From NCBI GenBank assembly GCA_964036295.1, contig OZ038471.1, forward strand, positions 7,914,684 through 7,978,683: DNA of 64,000 nt, read 5' to 3'. The notes beneath the pieces are model-generated. The model had not been told where the DNA came from. It did not search any database and saw only the letters and a program-made list of their open reading frames with translations. This DNA comes from Plumapathes pennacea. Lineage: Eukaryota > Cnidaria > Anthozoa > Antipatharia > Myriopathidae. The position numbers and the translations under genes are program-made. Below are positions 24,279-35,215 of the stretch, piece by piece. Every line of letters begins with the position of its first letter. The first letter of the stretch is position 1.

Positions 24279-25534
24279 TTAGTATTGGCAGGCAGGGCGG
24301 TTGGAGGTAAGGCTGACGTCTGACCAAAGAGCGGTCGAGTTGTTGGCCAGCTGTTGCATAAATTAAGCAAATTTCAAATCACACGGGTTTTTGGGCAATT
24401 GCTTGCTTTCTTCGCAATTGCTTCATCAAACGGCAGCTCACACAGTTCAGATCACACTTTTTAAAAAGATGTTAAGCAATCGAATGTTGGCAATCAGTGA
24501 AAACACAATGTCACTTCGCTTCACGCGAAGCGACGGTACTTGCTATACAAAAGGCTGAAGGAAGATCGAGGAAAGAGAGTCACTTTATAAGACGATCAAT
24601 AACTTGTAGCAATACAGTATGTTTTGCGATTTGCCTCTGGAATGATTTGCAGTTCCAAACTTTCATGGTTTCGTGAGACCCATTTTTCTGAAAGGAACAA
24701 TCCCTTTTTCCGATTCATTTTTTATTTTTTATTGGAGCCATAGATTGTATAACGTTTTCGAGAGTGCCATGGTTGTAGACCCCGTAACTTCTATGGATGA
24801 AACATGTCCTGTTATAGCTTGCCGTCGTCGGATCCTGACTGTCGAACTCAAGGGCACCGTTTGAATGTTTTGGCAAGGTTCTATTGGATATGTTATATAG
24901 CCACATTTTATAATCGCGATCCAACCTTTTGCATGCATGTGTCGTGTGATATTATTGATCCCGTTCGCTTAAGAAACGGCACGCTTTTCGCAGAACAGTC
25001 AATCTTGTCATGGGTCAAAGTTTGAAAAATTATTAATTTCAGATAAAAATAGACAATCTTTCACTCTTAACACAACAGTCAATGAATTTCACTCCGAAAG
25101 TCTTTTTTTCTCACAGAAAATAATCAAGCATAACATTTCACACCAAGCTTATAAAAGAAAATACATGTTTTGACAAATAGTTTCTGTGCTCTGCCTGCAG
25201 GAGATATTTATTATGATTTTTCTTCCGTGCACCTGATAACACCACGTTTCTTTAAGCGGCCTGACAAAGTTTAGCTTTAAAATGCTCTCCTCAAAGAACA
25301 CCTGTTTCACCGGTTTAGAAATTCTGGTGATGCACCGCAAATGGATACGTTTTAAAAAGAACCTATTAGCACTAAGTAATTGTTTAGTTCCAGGACAGGA
25401 CTGAACAGCGGCATATGGAGGTCCATTTAACGAATGAGTTCTGTTTCCCAACATATGCGATACGACTAAATGGCTCCTAAAAGAGTTGTAGCATTTTTTG
25501 GACAGATACTTAACAGTCCATTAAACATTATTGA

Positions 25535-25649
25535 CCTGTTTTAAACGTAGAATTTCACATGAGTCGAATACGATGTAAATTAGCTGAAACAATAGCTTTT
25601 GCTCATTTGCATTGTATTTGACTCATGTAAAGTTGACGTTTGAAACAGG
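25535..25649. mobile_element. 115-bp palindromic MITE in unit 3
   Basis: Second copy of the element at 7241-7355, with the same termini (CCTGTTTTAAACG and TTTGAAACAGG), at the orthologous place in GPCR unit 3. The neighbouring 146-bp MITE of unit 2 is absent. Confidence 0.75.
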
Positions 25650-25670
25650 ACTAATTATTGTCAACGGGTC

Positions 25671-25785
25671 TATAAAACAAATGCGTTTGCCTCACTTTCA
25701 CTACATGCTATTACTTCGACGAACACAGTGCAGTCGATCCTAAAGAAGAAGGTACCAAGTTTGAACCCGAGAAGCGATAAAGAAG
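25671..25785 (+). promoter_or_regulatory. Putative TATA promoter and noncoding first exon of GPCR paralog 3
   Basis: TATAAAA at 25671-25677, 367 bp before the ATG, then the conserved block ending GATAAAGAAG|GTATTT (donor at 25786) and the acceptor at 26023-26024. Confidence 0.5.
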
Positions 25786-26037
25786 GTATTTGGGAACTTG
25801 ACTTACACTGCTTATGTTTTTAACTTTAGTAGATCATTGCGGGCATCAAGCCTGAATAAGGAATGGTTGAGTCAACCTGGAAAACTTTGGACTGCCAAAT
25901 GAACCCAAAATGTGACCATTTTTTCAGTCCAATGAGTCATGGAAAGACGGCATGAAAATTTTGTGTGAGCGAGTTTGACGCCGGTTAGTACTGTGAGTGC
26001 ATTAGATGTGTTTATTTTTTCCAGGAGATAGTTGAAA

Positions 26038-26982
26038 ATGGCTGCCAACAACGCTACTATCCCCAGGAGTGCGTTGAGCTGTGAAAAGAGGCTGTTCCTT
26101 TGCTCCCAAGCCTACCGTTCCGTCTCGTATGAAGCAAACATCGCCGCGTCTGTCATCGATTCAGTAATTGCTTTGGCCGCAGTTCTGGGCAATGGCCTAG
26201 TTTTCGCTGCGTACTATAAAAGCGAATCACTCCGAAGACCCGTCTTCACGATCATAATGGCCGTAGCTTTGGCTGACTTCCTGACCGGCGCTGTCAGTCT
26301 GCCACTGTTCATTTTCGTTATGCTCAAAACTCTCTGGAGTTGTCCAGACTATATGTGTAATATGCAAGATCTGAGTTCGTTTTTCATGCTATTTCTGTTG
26401 GGAGCAACAATGCTTAACCTTTCTGTTATTACCCTTGACCGTTATATTGCGGTATTTCATAGCTATCAGTACGAAGAAATCGTAACCAACAGTCGGGTTG
26501 TGAAAATCCTGTCCATTTTGTGGTTAGCCTGGCTAATCGCGCTTGTTTTTATTTTTACTTTTCGGGTTGGCAGAAACATATCTGTGGGAATCCTACTGGC
26601 CTCGAATATCATTTTTATTTGTATCTTATATTTTAAAATCTTCAGAGAAGTTCGACGTCTAGAGTCGAATTTAGTTGCCCCATCGAACGAGCCACACGAA
26701 GTGAAAAAAGCAAGGGAAAGGAAGAGTGCAATAACAACAGGGTATATTCTAGGCGCCCTGTTTCTCTGTTATCTACCCATGATGAGCACAGTAGTGATTA
26801 CTCCTAGGTTAAAGGGCATAATATCTAACCGCGCTTTAACTGCCGTGTATCAAATGTCAACCAGCTGTTACCTTGCCAACTCGGCCATAAACGTTATCAT
26901 CTACAGTTGGAAAAACAGTGAGATGAAAACAGCTATGATGAAGGTTGTCAGGATGGTAACTCAAAAGTTTACCACTAGCTAG
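26038..26982 (+). CDS. Class A GPCR, paralog 3 of 3
   Basis: Intronless coding exon of 314 aa, starting at aaaATGGCTGCC. It is nearly identical to paralog 2, with changes mostly in TM4-TM5 (VFIFTFRVGRNISVGI), the third-loop VAPSNEP and the ECL3 stretch near TPRLKGIISN. It keeps GNGLVF, LADF, DRY, FLCYLP and the NVIIY form of NPxxY, and has an NAT glycosylation site. The unit lies between the two copies of a segmental duplication, 18 kb from its closest relative. Ligand unknown; I infer the same orphan clade as paralogs 1 and 2. Confidence 0.9.
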   Translation: MAANNATIPRSALSCEKRLFLCSQAYRSVSYEANIAASVIDSVIALAAVLGNGLVFAAYYKSESLRRPVFTIIMAVALADFLTGAVSLPLFIFVMLKTLWSCPDYMCNMQDLSSFFMLFLLGATMLNLSVITLDRYIAVFHSYQYEEIVTNSRVVKILSILWLAWLIALVFIFTFRVGRNISVGILLASNIIFICILYFKIFREVRRLESNLVAPSNEPHEVKKARERKSAITTGYILGALFLCYLPMMSTVVITPRLKGIISNRALTAVYQMSTSCYLANSAINVIIYSWKNSEMKTAMMKVVRMVTQKFTTS

Positions 26983-27282
26983 GGGTGAACCATTTCAATC
27001 CTTAAAACTCTGCACGCAGAACCTTGCCCTCTTCCCTCCGTCCCTCAACCCCTCCACCCCAGTTCAGCTGTTCTTGGGGAGGGAGACTGAAGACTTTTAG
27101 CTCGCAGTGGTCTTACGGTCCATTTAACTTGAGAGTAGTGTTCGCCGGATTGATTAAAACTAACGCCTTTTGATTTGTAACGTAACTGAATAAGTAGCAC
27201 GAGTAGGCGATTTAATGCATGAAAACAAAAGTTTATGTTTATAGGTTACGGATAATCGATGATGGATGAAATATATTACATC

Positions 27283-27288
27283 AATAAA
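27283..27288 (+). terminator. Polyadenylation signal of GPCR paralog 3
   Basis: AATAAA about 300 bp past the stop. Homology with unit 2 ends shortly after it, at about 27313. Confidence 0.55.
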
Positions 27289-27619
27289 CTATCCTGTTTC
27301 CTCGTGCCTTCTGTCAGACTCTCATCAGAGTGGGGGAGGGGGGACAGGGGGGAGGCGAGAACACAAGAACACAAGAAAAGAGGGGGGTGGGAAGCAGGAT
27401 TTCTTAAAGGCTGGAAAGAGGATGCCTGCAATAAAATTTCTGCCAAAAATGTAACTTCTGGTAGAACGCCCCTTTCCACACACGCACTCACACGGTATGG
27501 AGAACTTTGCTTTGGATCTCTTGCTCAGATGAAGGTTTATTGTCAAGTTATCCAATTATTCTCACTCCAGTTGGGAGAATCTGGATTTTGAGCTTGTAAT
27601 TTTGAGCTTGTCTTTTCTA

Positions 27620-28188
27620 TATACTTTTATATATACAATATATACAGTATTGATATAAACTGTATATTCCCCGGTGTTCTTAATGTCTGTATATACAGTA
27701 TATACTCAAAGGTGTATAAAGTGTATAGAGGCTGGCCAAGTATCCTAAGTCTATTCTGTCTAAAGTGTCTATAGTGTATATATATATACACTATAGATGT
27801 GTACTATACGTCTAAAGTCAAAAGTGTATAAAAGTGTATAGAGTAAGAATCTGGCGAAATATCCTAAGCCTATTCTGTCTAAAGTGTCTAAGACACTTTA
27901 GACAGAATAGACATCGGATACTTCGCTCTATACACTTTATACACTTTTGACTTTAGACGTATAGACATCTATAGTGTATATGTATACACTATAGAGACTT
28001 TAGACAGAATAGACTTAGGATACTTCGCTCTATACACTATATACACTTTTGACTTTAGGCGTATAGTAGACGTATATAGTGTATATTATGGTATGGCATT
28101 CTGAGTTTAGACAGTGTTGTATATGTATACACAATATATAGCAGCTATATACATGTGTCTATTCTGCATATTCTGCAATACCGCGGCT
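27620..28188. repeat. AT-rich long palindrome (TATACACTATAG / TCTAAAGTGT)
   Basis: Centre at 27890: GTCTAAAGTGTCT a AGACACTTTAGAC is perfect. The imperfect arms extend about 190 bp each way and repeat TATTCTGTCTAAAGTGTC, GTATAGAG and GACTTTAGACGTATAG. Further TATACACTATAG palindromes lie within the arms. A self-complementary transposon or satellite is likely. Confidence 0.85.
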
Positions 28189-28278
28189 TAGTGCAAAGTG
28201 CGAGCTTTGTTTACAGTCGCGGCCCAATACGAGCCCACTTCTCGACGGCACATTCCTGTGTTAAATCGTTATACTCAT

Positions 28279-28301
28279 CGTAAACTCGCGGAATCTGGCA
28301 T
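28279..28301 (-). pseudogene. Duplicated, splice-dead first exon of the FAM216-like gene
   Basis: Same MPDSASLR coding block as exon 1 at 21014-21036, within the A' copy. The donor CG|GTAAGT has become CG|ATGAGT, so it cannot splice normally, and no downstream exons follow on this copy. Confidence 0.75.
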
Positions 28302-28458
28302 TTTCTGGTTTTAGCAACGTATTTTATGGTTCCAACCGGGCTTCGTAATTCGACACAGTGGGTTCGACAACGACCATTCACGAATAAATATTAAGTACTC
28401 CCTTGGGAGTCAGCCATGCCAAACAATCACCCTCTTGAGAAAAACATTTGCTCTGTAA

Positions 28459-28877
28459 AGGCCCGTCCAAACAAAGCCAACATGTTGCGCTCGTTTGGAC
28501 ACCCTGTTGAACGATGTTGGATGATGTTGGACGATGTTGGACGATGTTGGATGAAAGTTTGATTTCGGTCAAACTTTCTGCCCAACATCATCCAACATTT
28601 CTTTTGTTCTCGTGTTCGATGAATCGTGGCGCAACATGTTGCATTCGTTTGGACAGCCTGACGCAACATTGTTGGATGCGTGCATGCGCACTATTGTGTT
28701 TCTTTAAAGATGGCGGACAGTGAACGTCCACGTGAGGTACCGGGATCAGATTGCTGCAGCTTTGAGGAGCATATGTTGGACGATGTTGGGATCGTTTGGA
28801 CACGCCATCCAACATTATCCAACATGCCAACAATGACCAACAATGTTGGATGATGTTGGGTTCGTTTGGACGGGCCT
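28459..28877. mobile_element. 419-bp PIF/Harbinger-like MITE
   Basis: Direct TAA at 28456-28458 and 28878-28880. The termini are AGGCCCGTCCAAAC and GTTTGGACGGGCCT. The interior repeats GATGTTGGA/TCCAACAT in both orientations and CGTTTGGACA. A 3-bp TWA target duplication is the PIF/Harbinger signature. Absent at the matching place in copy A. Confidence 0.8.
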
Positions 28878-30347
28878 TAACGCGGTAATGCAGCTAGTGC
28901 ATGCGTAACATAACGTTTTTGACAGTTGAATAGAAACGTGACGGCGCGAGTGGGAAGTTTTAGATACAACTACACAGACTACAGGATGGAGTTAGCGGAT
29001 GAAAAGACGTCCACATTCCGCAACGAAAAGCAAAAAGGATGTGCCCGATCATCACATCCATTTCCATCAGAAATGGGAATCATCCCTCTTTTTTCGCCAT
29101 TGCTGTCCATTTTCGCCAGAAATGTAATAATGCACACCGCCGCCATCAGCAGCTTGGCGGACAATGCAGACATCTTCCTCAAAAATGGCCAAATTGACGG
29201 AGCTAATTCGTATTCTTTTCCGGTGAATTTGGTATCAAAATAACCCTTGGAGCCCAGGCACGTACATACACGCACTTACATCTATGCCTTGCGCATCACG
29301 TTTTGCGTAAAACCGCTGTAAAGCATACAAGTTCTCTTGTGATTTGCTCGAGTCCATAACATCCTGTCAAAAATGCCGGGCCAAAAATGCACAATGAAGG
29401 ATTTATTTGAGTAATAATAGGACCCACACAGACTGAAATTTTACAATCAGGCCGTACATTTCAAGAAAGTGGTGTATAAGGGAGAAAAAAATCGAGCAAT
29501 ATGCGTCAAATTTGGGTGAAATTTGGTGAATTTACGGCTAATCAGATAACGCTGCGGGGTGACAGAATCTGACCCGCGCTCTAACACTTTTATTTCTTTT
29601 CTTTATTAAGTGCTTCTGCGATCAAATTTAAGAAGCATTTTCGTTTAACATGGGTCGAATCTACATCACCTGAACTGATCTGGAATGCCAAATCGTTGCC
29701 AGCTAGAAAAAGAGGCCCAGAATTCCCAGTGAAAGCCCGCGTAAAAATAGCCTGTTCCAGGCTCTCAGACACTGGTAAAAGGCCAGAGAAAAGGCGCGAT
29801 GGACTGGGGCGGGCGCGCGGGAGGGCTGGGGCGAGGGAGGGAGGAGTTGGGGAGCCCTGTAGTAATTTTATTCAGAACTGTTCCGCCCCTGATCATGTAA
29901 TTTTGAAAGATGTCGCTCACTGATGTCACTGATGTCACTCAACGCACTGCGGGTGACAGAAATCTCGGGGTTTACAAATATCGTATTTCCTTTGGTTTTT
30001 GCGGGTGGCGGTTCAAGTTCCTGTAAAAATCCAACGAAGCCAAATTCTCCCCACCCCCCAGCCCTCCCGCGCCCCCGCCCCAGTCCATCGCGCCTTTTCT
30101 CTGCGCCTTTTTCCAATATACACTCCCGTATCTAGTCAGGAAGACAGCACTAACAGAAACTGAACCAAGGTATACCGTAACCTCCGTTCTCATTTTTGTT
30201 TGTTTGTTTGTTTGTTTTCTTTTTGTCATTCTGACTGAGAAGAGTAAGCTGCTCGGTTCAAACTTTATTTTCCGGGCGATTCTTTAATTCAAAGTGGTAA
30301 GAACGTGGAGAGAGGGGTTAACCGCGGCGGATTTTCTGTTGCCAGAA

Positions 30348-30401
30348 TGGTGGGCTGGCTTATAATCGCGATTTTAATCTACGGCGTGAGACGTCGACCG
30401 G
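30348..30401 (+). other. Possible orphan first exon (hydrophobic 18-aa leader)
   Basis: ATGGTGGGCTGG.. encodes MVGWLIIAILIYGVRRRP and ends exactly at a consensus donor (CCG|GTAAGTAAC). The hydrophobic stretch with following arginines looks like a signal anchor. No continuing exon was recognised, so this may be chance. Confidence 0.25.
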
Positions 30402-31078
30402 TAAGTAACAAAAAAAAAAAAAAAAAAAAAAAAAGAGTAGTTGTCACAGAGTGTTTTCAGTAAAACTGCCCAATATTGTCGGTGGATTATGGAAGAAAAT
30501 ACACTGTCGGCAGTGTATTTCAGATCAATTCTTCCGTCCTAAAAACGTGTCGTTGTGGCAGGGGAACTAATTGTCCCAGATCTCTGGCCAGTTCGGACGG
30601 CTCAAGTTTTTAAGCTCGCGTTCAGCACCAAGTGGTGAAAAGCGGAGCTTCATGCGATTAGCTAGTCCAACTGGAATGTGTCCCGTGTCCCGGTGCTGTC
30701 AACAATGGATTCCAAATATGGAAGTCGTTCTGTTCCCAATTTGGGCAGTATCGATATTACGACAACTCTACAAAATCGAAAACGCGATCGTCGAAGTAGT
30801 TTTTGTGGTGGCATTTTTAAGCGTCCCACCTTATTGCAGTCAAGACTGCATCAGTCAGTCAGTCCGTCATGCTGTGTCAACAATTGCCTTTGAAATTTGA
30901 GGATCAGCGAATACGCATGAAGAAACGAAGAGATGGAAAGACGTTTTCTGGAGTTATTTTGATTGTTATCATTGTATTCCTTAATTGCCAGTAGATCTGT
31001 TGCACTTCAGAACCATTATCACACAGGTTTTGGTAAATTCTCGGGTTGTTTGACAAGCGTAAGTCAAAGTTGAAATAC

Positions 31079-31192
31079 CTGTGACCACTGACAGCCCTGA
31101 GCGACTTCAGCTTGTCGAAATATTTCTATCGTTTGATTATAGTTGCTTTGCTTCTCGTAGTTTTCGCCAGCAATGAAAAATGCTGTAGAGAA
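31079..31192 (-). other. Exon-like open block in the A' insertion
   Basis: Bounded by acceptor CTTCCAG and donor CACAG|GTATTT, phase 0 over 114 bases. It encodes a helical-looking segment (AFFIAGENYEKQSNY, then IEIFRQAEVAQG) that faintly suggests a TPR-like hairpin. It could be an exon or a decayed gene; no partner exons are proven. Confidence 0.25.
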
Positions 31193-31435
31193 CTGGAAGA
31201 AGAATTCGAAAATGAATTTGAACAAAACCGCAAATAATGTCAAGAAGTTATCAGGTTTCACTTAAACTTATTCGACTTGAAACTCAGCCAAAAGAAGAAA
31301 GGCGTGTTTTCTTTAAGCACGTATTAATTTAGTTTGAATGCAGCCCAGGCTGGAGTATCATGGCTCTGATGAATATGTAGATGTTGAACATAAGCTGTGC
31401 ATGACATGAGTAATGAAGTCACGGATAGACTTTTT

Positions 31436-31640
31436 TCAGTGCGACTCCGGAAGGTCTCCTTCCGGTTCAAAGATTTGGCACTCGGTGAAGGATTTTAAAT
31501 TCTCCCAATTCGAGCGTCTAAGTTTATAATTTTCACCCTCTGCCGCCTTGTAAATGAGGGTTTTCAAAACTGAGACTAAATCAAATACGCGGTTCAGAAA
31601 AAGTGGAGGCCCACGGAAACGGATGCGAACTTCCACATAC
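31436..31640 (-). other. Exon-like terminal block in the A' insertion
   Basis: Acceptor TTTTAG at 31641-31642, then 67 codons (YVEVRIRFRGPPLFLN onward) to a TGA at 31436-31438. The composition looks protein-like, but no family is recognised. It cannot join the block at 31192 because of its stop. Confidence 0.25.
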
Positions 31641-32342
31641 CTAAAATTGAGCAATTTTTACGATGTGGCCTTGAGCCAGTTCTATTAAATACCCACTCCC
31701 GCAAAAGTACTTTTTACAAATTCGCGAGCTTACAGCTGCCTTGCTGCTTTGATTGTTTCATTTTATTTGCCGAACGCATCGCGCGTGTAGAACCATCACA
31801 AACTGACAACCGGGTAATTATACACTTTACCATACAACAGAAGAACTTAACAGAAAATCCAAATAAACAATTTATTCTCCTTTTTAAGGAGTGTGATATG
31901 ACTGAACATACAACATCAATACTCTTCTATTGACTAGGAGAAAATACTAAATACAAACTAGGTGAAACCTATACGCTATGTAAATACAACGAGGCAATAC
32001 TTCTTCCCACTTGTGGGGAACTGTTGATTGACTTGTTGACACGTGATACAAGAACACAAAATATGCTTTTAGCCATAAGATCTTTGTAGCTGCGGATTTA
32101 TCGTTATTTATGAAACTACAACTTAACCGGGTATATCTATTTATATATTGTAATGATTATTAAGGTGCTGGTAAACCAGATGTAGTCATGACAACAGAAT
32201 ACGACGCACGTTCGGGCCATTTGATGACTACAGCGTTCTTATAAAATTGAATGCACAGAGAATCCAGAATTCCCGACATGCACATTGATAAATGAGTTAT
32301 TGTTTCAGTGCTTTGTCAAATTCAATATCCTAAACCAGCACA

Positions 32343-32374
<32 letters not shown>

Positions 32375-34972
32375 TGTAGTCTTAACAAGTTACAAATGAA
32401 AGTTTCAAATAATAAGTGAACCTAAAACGATAATACACAGTTGAGGGCCGACTTAAGCCCGTAAGATTTAAGCTCACAGCTACATGTACGCATGTGACCT
32501 TCGTACGACACCAAAACGAAGCGAGAGTGGTCTTACAATAATCCGAACTTAAAACGCGTCGGGTAGTGAGATTTGCATACTTCGATCGTATGACTGTCAC
32601 ATGCAAGACAATTTGTAACGCAACGCAGACAAGAGAGAACGTTGAACGCTATAAGCTTCTTGGCAAAAATTACCTCGCGTAAAATCCTTTCACTTCTGAG
32701 TGTGTGACCAAATACGGTGTAGATAGCTTGCTCAGACTATGGAAGCTGATTAAACTATCAAATCTCACTACATCACTCATAGTGCGAATCTGCAATTTGA
32801 GCTTTCGAGTGAAACTAAGAGTTGAAACGTGTCGTAAGCGTACAAAACGAAGATTGCATGCGCCAAATGTATACGATACTCGAACCGTGTATTGGACGTA
32901 AGCTTAAATTTCACCGTGCGAACCAGCCTTGTTAAAACATATCAGAGTGACCATTAAAAAAGGTTAACAGAAGTATGGGCGCAAGACCTATCAAAGCTTC
33001 CGTGAGATCGATGTTTTCTTACAGATGTAATAAACCAGATTGCCAATAAAGAAAATAAAAGATATAGAACACGCTGAAGACAAAACCAAAATTCGTAAAT
33101 TTGGAATGTGGCTTGGCTCTGCCCTTATAACATTCCAATGTTTCACAAACTTACAAAATACATATGTATGCTTTGCGTAATTTTTTAAAGTAGACGCTAA
33201 AACTACAAAACGCCAGCTTACGATGTCCTCAAAGGACTTACGTCAGCAAAAATATAGACGTCTCTGTATAATATAATTAATACATTGATGAAGCACCCTT
33301 CATCTATTACTATAATGCGTCTATGACTATATTATGAATCTTCCCTTTGCGAAAGGGATAGAGAGAGAGAGAGAGATGGAGAAAAGGAGAGGAGGCAAAG
33401 AGTGGGTAACTCCCTTCGTGAAGCAACTCGGGCTTCATTGCACAGCAAGGTTTTTTTATAAACTACGTGAAAGAAAATCTTCACTCTAAGATCGAAATTA
33501 TATTAAAATTCACCTGCTGGATTCCTGACTGCCCGGACTGGACACAGTCAATCACAGTCCAATCTTCCTGCGCCGAAATGTAGTCTAATTCAAAGTCAGC
33601 CTCACAGTGAGCACCTGGCAGGTGATACTTTGTAAAAACTGTTGTAATTAACTATCACTCCTCACGACGCTACTTAAACACTTTCTTTCACGCAGCTGGG
33701 AGAACCCAAATTAAAGATTCCAAGCAGTTGAAAATCTGTTGATTAAGAAACAATGCTCCACTCCTCCCCCAATAATTCTCTCATCTCACTCTATCCACCT
33801 ACATGCAGCTTGTCGTCGCGCGCTCTGATTTTGTTACAGTTGAGCTGGTGGTAAGTGGTAAGCAGGATGAGCAGATGTCAGCAGGGCATTCACTTGGTGG
33901 GCGGGGTCGTGCCACGTGGCTGGCGTGGCCAACAATTACGTGGCGTAAAATCATCCGTTCGTTCGCTTACTTTACTTAGCGAGCATATGGATGGAAGACG
34001 TGCCTTGCATATGTGGCGATTGGCCCGATACTACCCCTGAGTTCTGAAAAAGAGAGAAAAAAAAAGAAGCAATAATGTACACTTTCCAAGACTTGCCATG
34101 AAGATCGAGGATAAATGAATGGGGGAAAATGGCTTTCCCGAAGGGTTCTGGGGCACAATGGTGAATGAATGAAAGGTGAAAGCATGAATGTACAAGACTG
34201 TATTTTTGTCTGTCATGATCCTGTTTTACGAAAGAGGTGCTGTTTTACTGTGGAAAGTGGATGTTCTGAATACGACAAAACTGCAACACAACTAATTCCT
34301 TTCCATTGAAAGCTGAAACAAAAATATCCAGTAGGCCCACTTATGTCCCCAAAGTGTTGAAGACATCGTTTTCAAAAAAACAAAAACAAAAACAAAAAAA
34401 AAAACAACTACATTCATGAAACATACAAATTGTGTAACAACGTGTACAAAGGTTCTGTCAAGGTTTTCAGCCTTATACAAGGTTACATACAATAGCCTAA
34501 GAACATTTCTACACTATCATCACGCCATTAAATTACCACTAACAAACTTTAAATAACTTACAAAACTTAACATACCGTGAATACATGCATACCATACGGG
34601 CATTAATTTAAACATGAGCAATCATTACTCTATGCACGCCGAAGACACGCATTTTACGTTTATGTGGTACAGTTAGATTTATCAGTTATTTTCCGGTAAC
34701 ACATATTTACCTAAACGAAACCCCTCTTACAAGTGCGCGATTTACATTTCACAAAATAACTAGAGGGCAATTTTACGCTTCCCAATAGCCATACAGAAGT
34801 TACAGTGATAAAATGAACTAGACTTAGTTACACCGAGTGCTCAATTATTTAGTTTACGACATACAATGCAATATATTAGGTTCTGCCAGCCTTCATTTTG
34901 TGCCCATTACAGCTCCCACTTAGCGGCAACACTTGCGGTCCACACATAGCATTCTGGTCCAAGAGCACTTAA

Positions 34973-35175
34973 CCCTTTAATCCCTAAGCATCCAGGGCTA
35001 AATTCTTCTAACCTTTCCCAAACAAAATGTATGAGCAGTGTTAGGAGAATTGATAGTCTGACCAGCTTGGACCTCAGCAAGTGATCAGATATCATTTTCT
35101 CCACACTGAACTACATACAGTTGTCTGTGTGGTGAAAGGAGAAGCTTTGCCCTGAACACTCTTGGGTTAGAAGGG
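34973..35175. mobile_element. piggyBac-like MITE inside duplication copy A'
   Basis: TTAA before CCCTTTAATCCCTAAG; right end CTTGGGTTAGAAGGG. Partner of 24076-24278. Confidence 0.7.
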
Positions 35176-35215
35176 TTAGTACTGGCAGGCAGGGCTGTTG
35201 GGGGGAAGGAATTAC

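Larger units (their letters stand above)
19930..24333. repeat. Segmental duplication, copy A
   Basis: Blocks matching copy A' (27314-35215) in the same order: 19935-20160 with 27314-27615; 20925-21215 with 28190-28412; 21340-21440 with 29605-29740; 22190-22370 with 30430-30605; 22371-22680 with 31756-32058; 22680-24333 with 33550-35215. Identity is high by eye. Copy A contains exon 1 and the presumed promoter of the FAM216-like gene. Confidence 0.85.
27314..35215. repeat. Segmental duplication, copy A' with insertions
   Basis: Second copy of 19930-24333. Relative to A it has lost the stretch matching 20170-20920 and gained four pieces: an AT-rich palindrome (27620-28188), a segment with a Harbinger-like MITE (28413-29600), and unique segments at about 30610-31755 and 32060-33550. 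Confidence 0.85.

Noticed and set aside
28926-29275. 105-aa plus and 98-aa minus frames beside the Harbinger-like MITE
   Set aside because: Overlapping frames on both strands; no transposase or myb-like motif visible, so not called as the autonomous partner.
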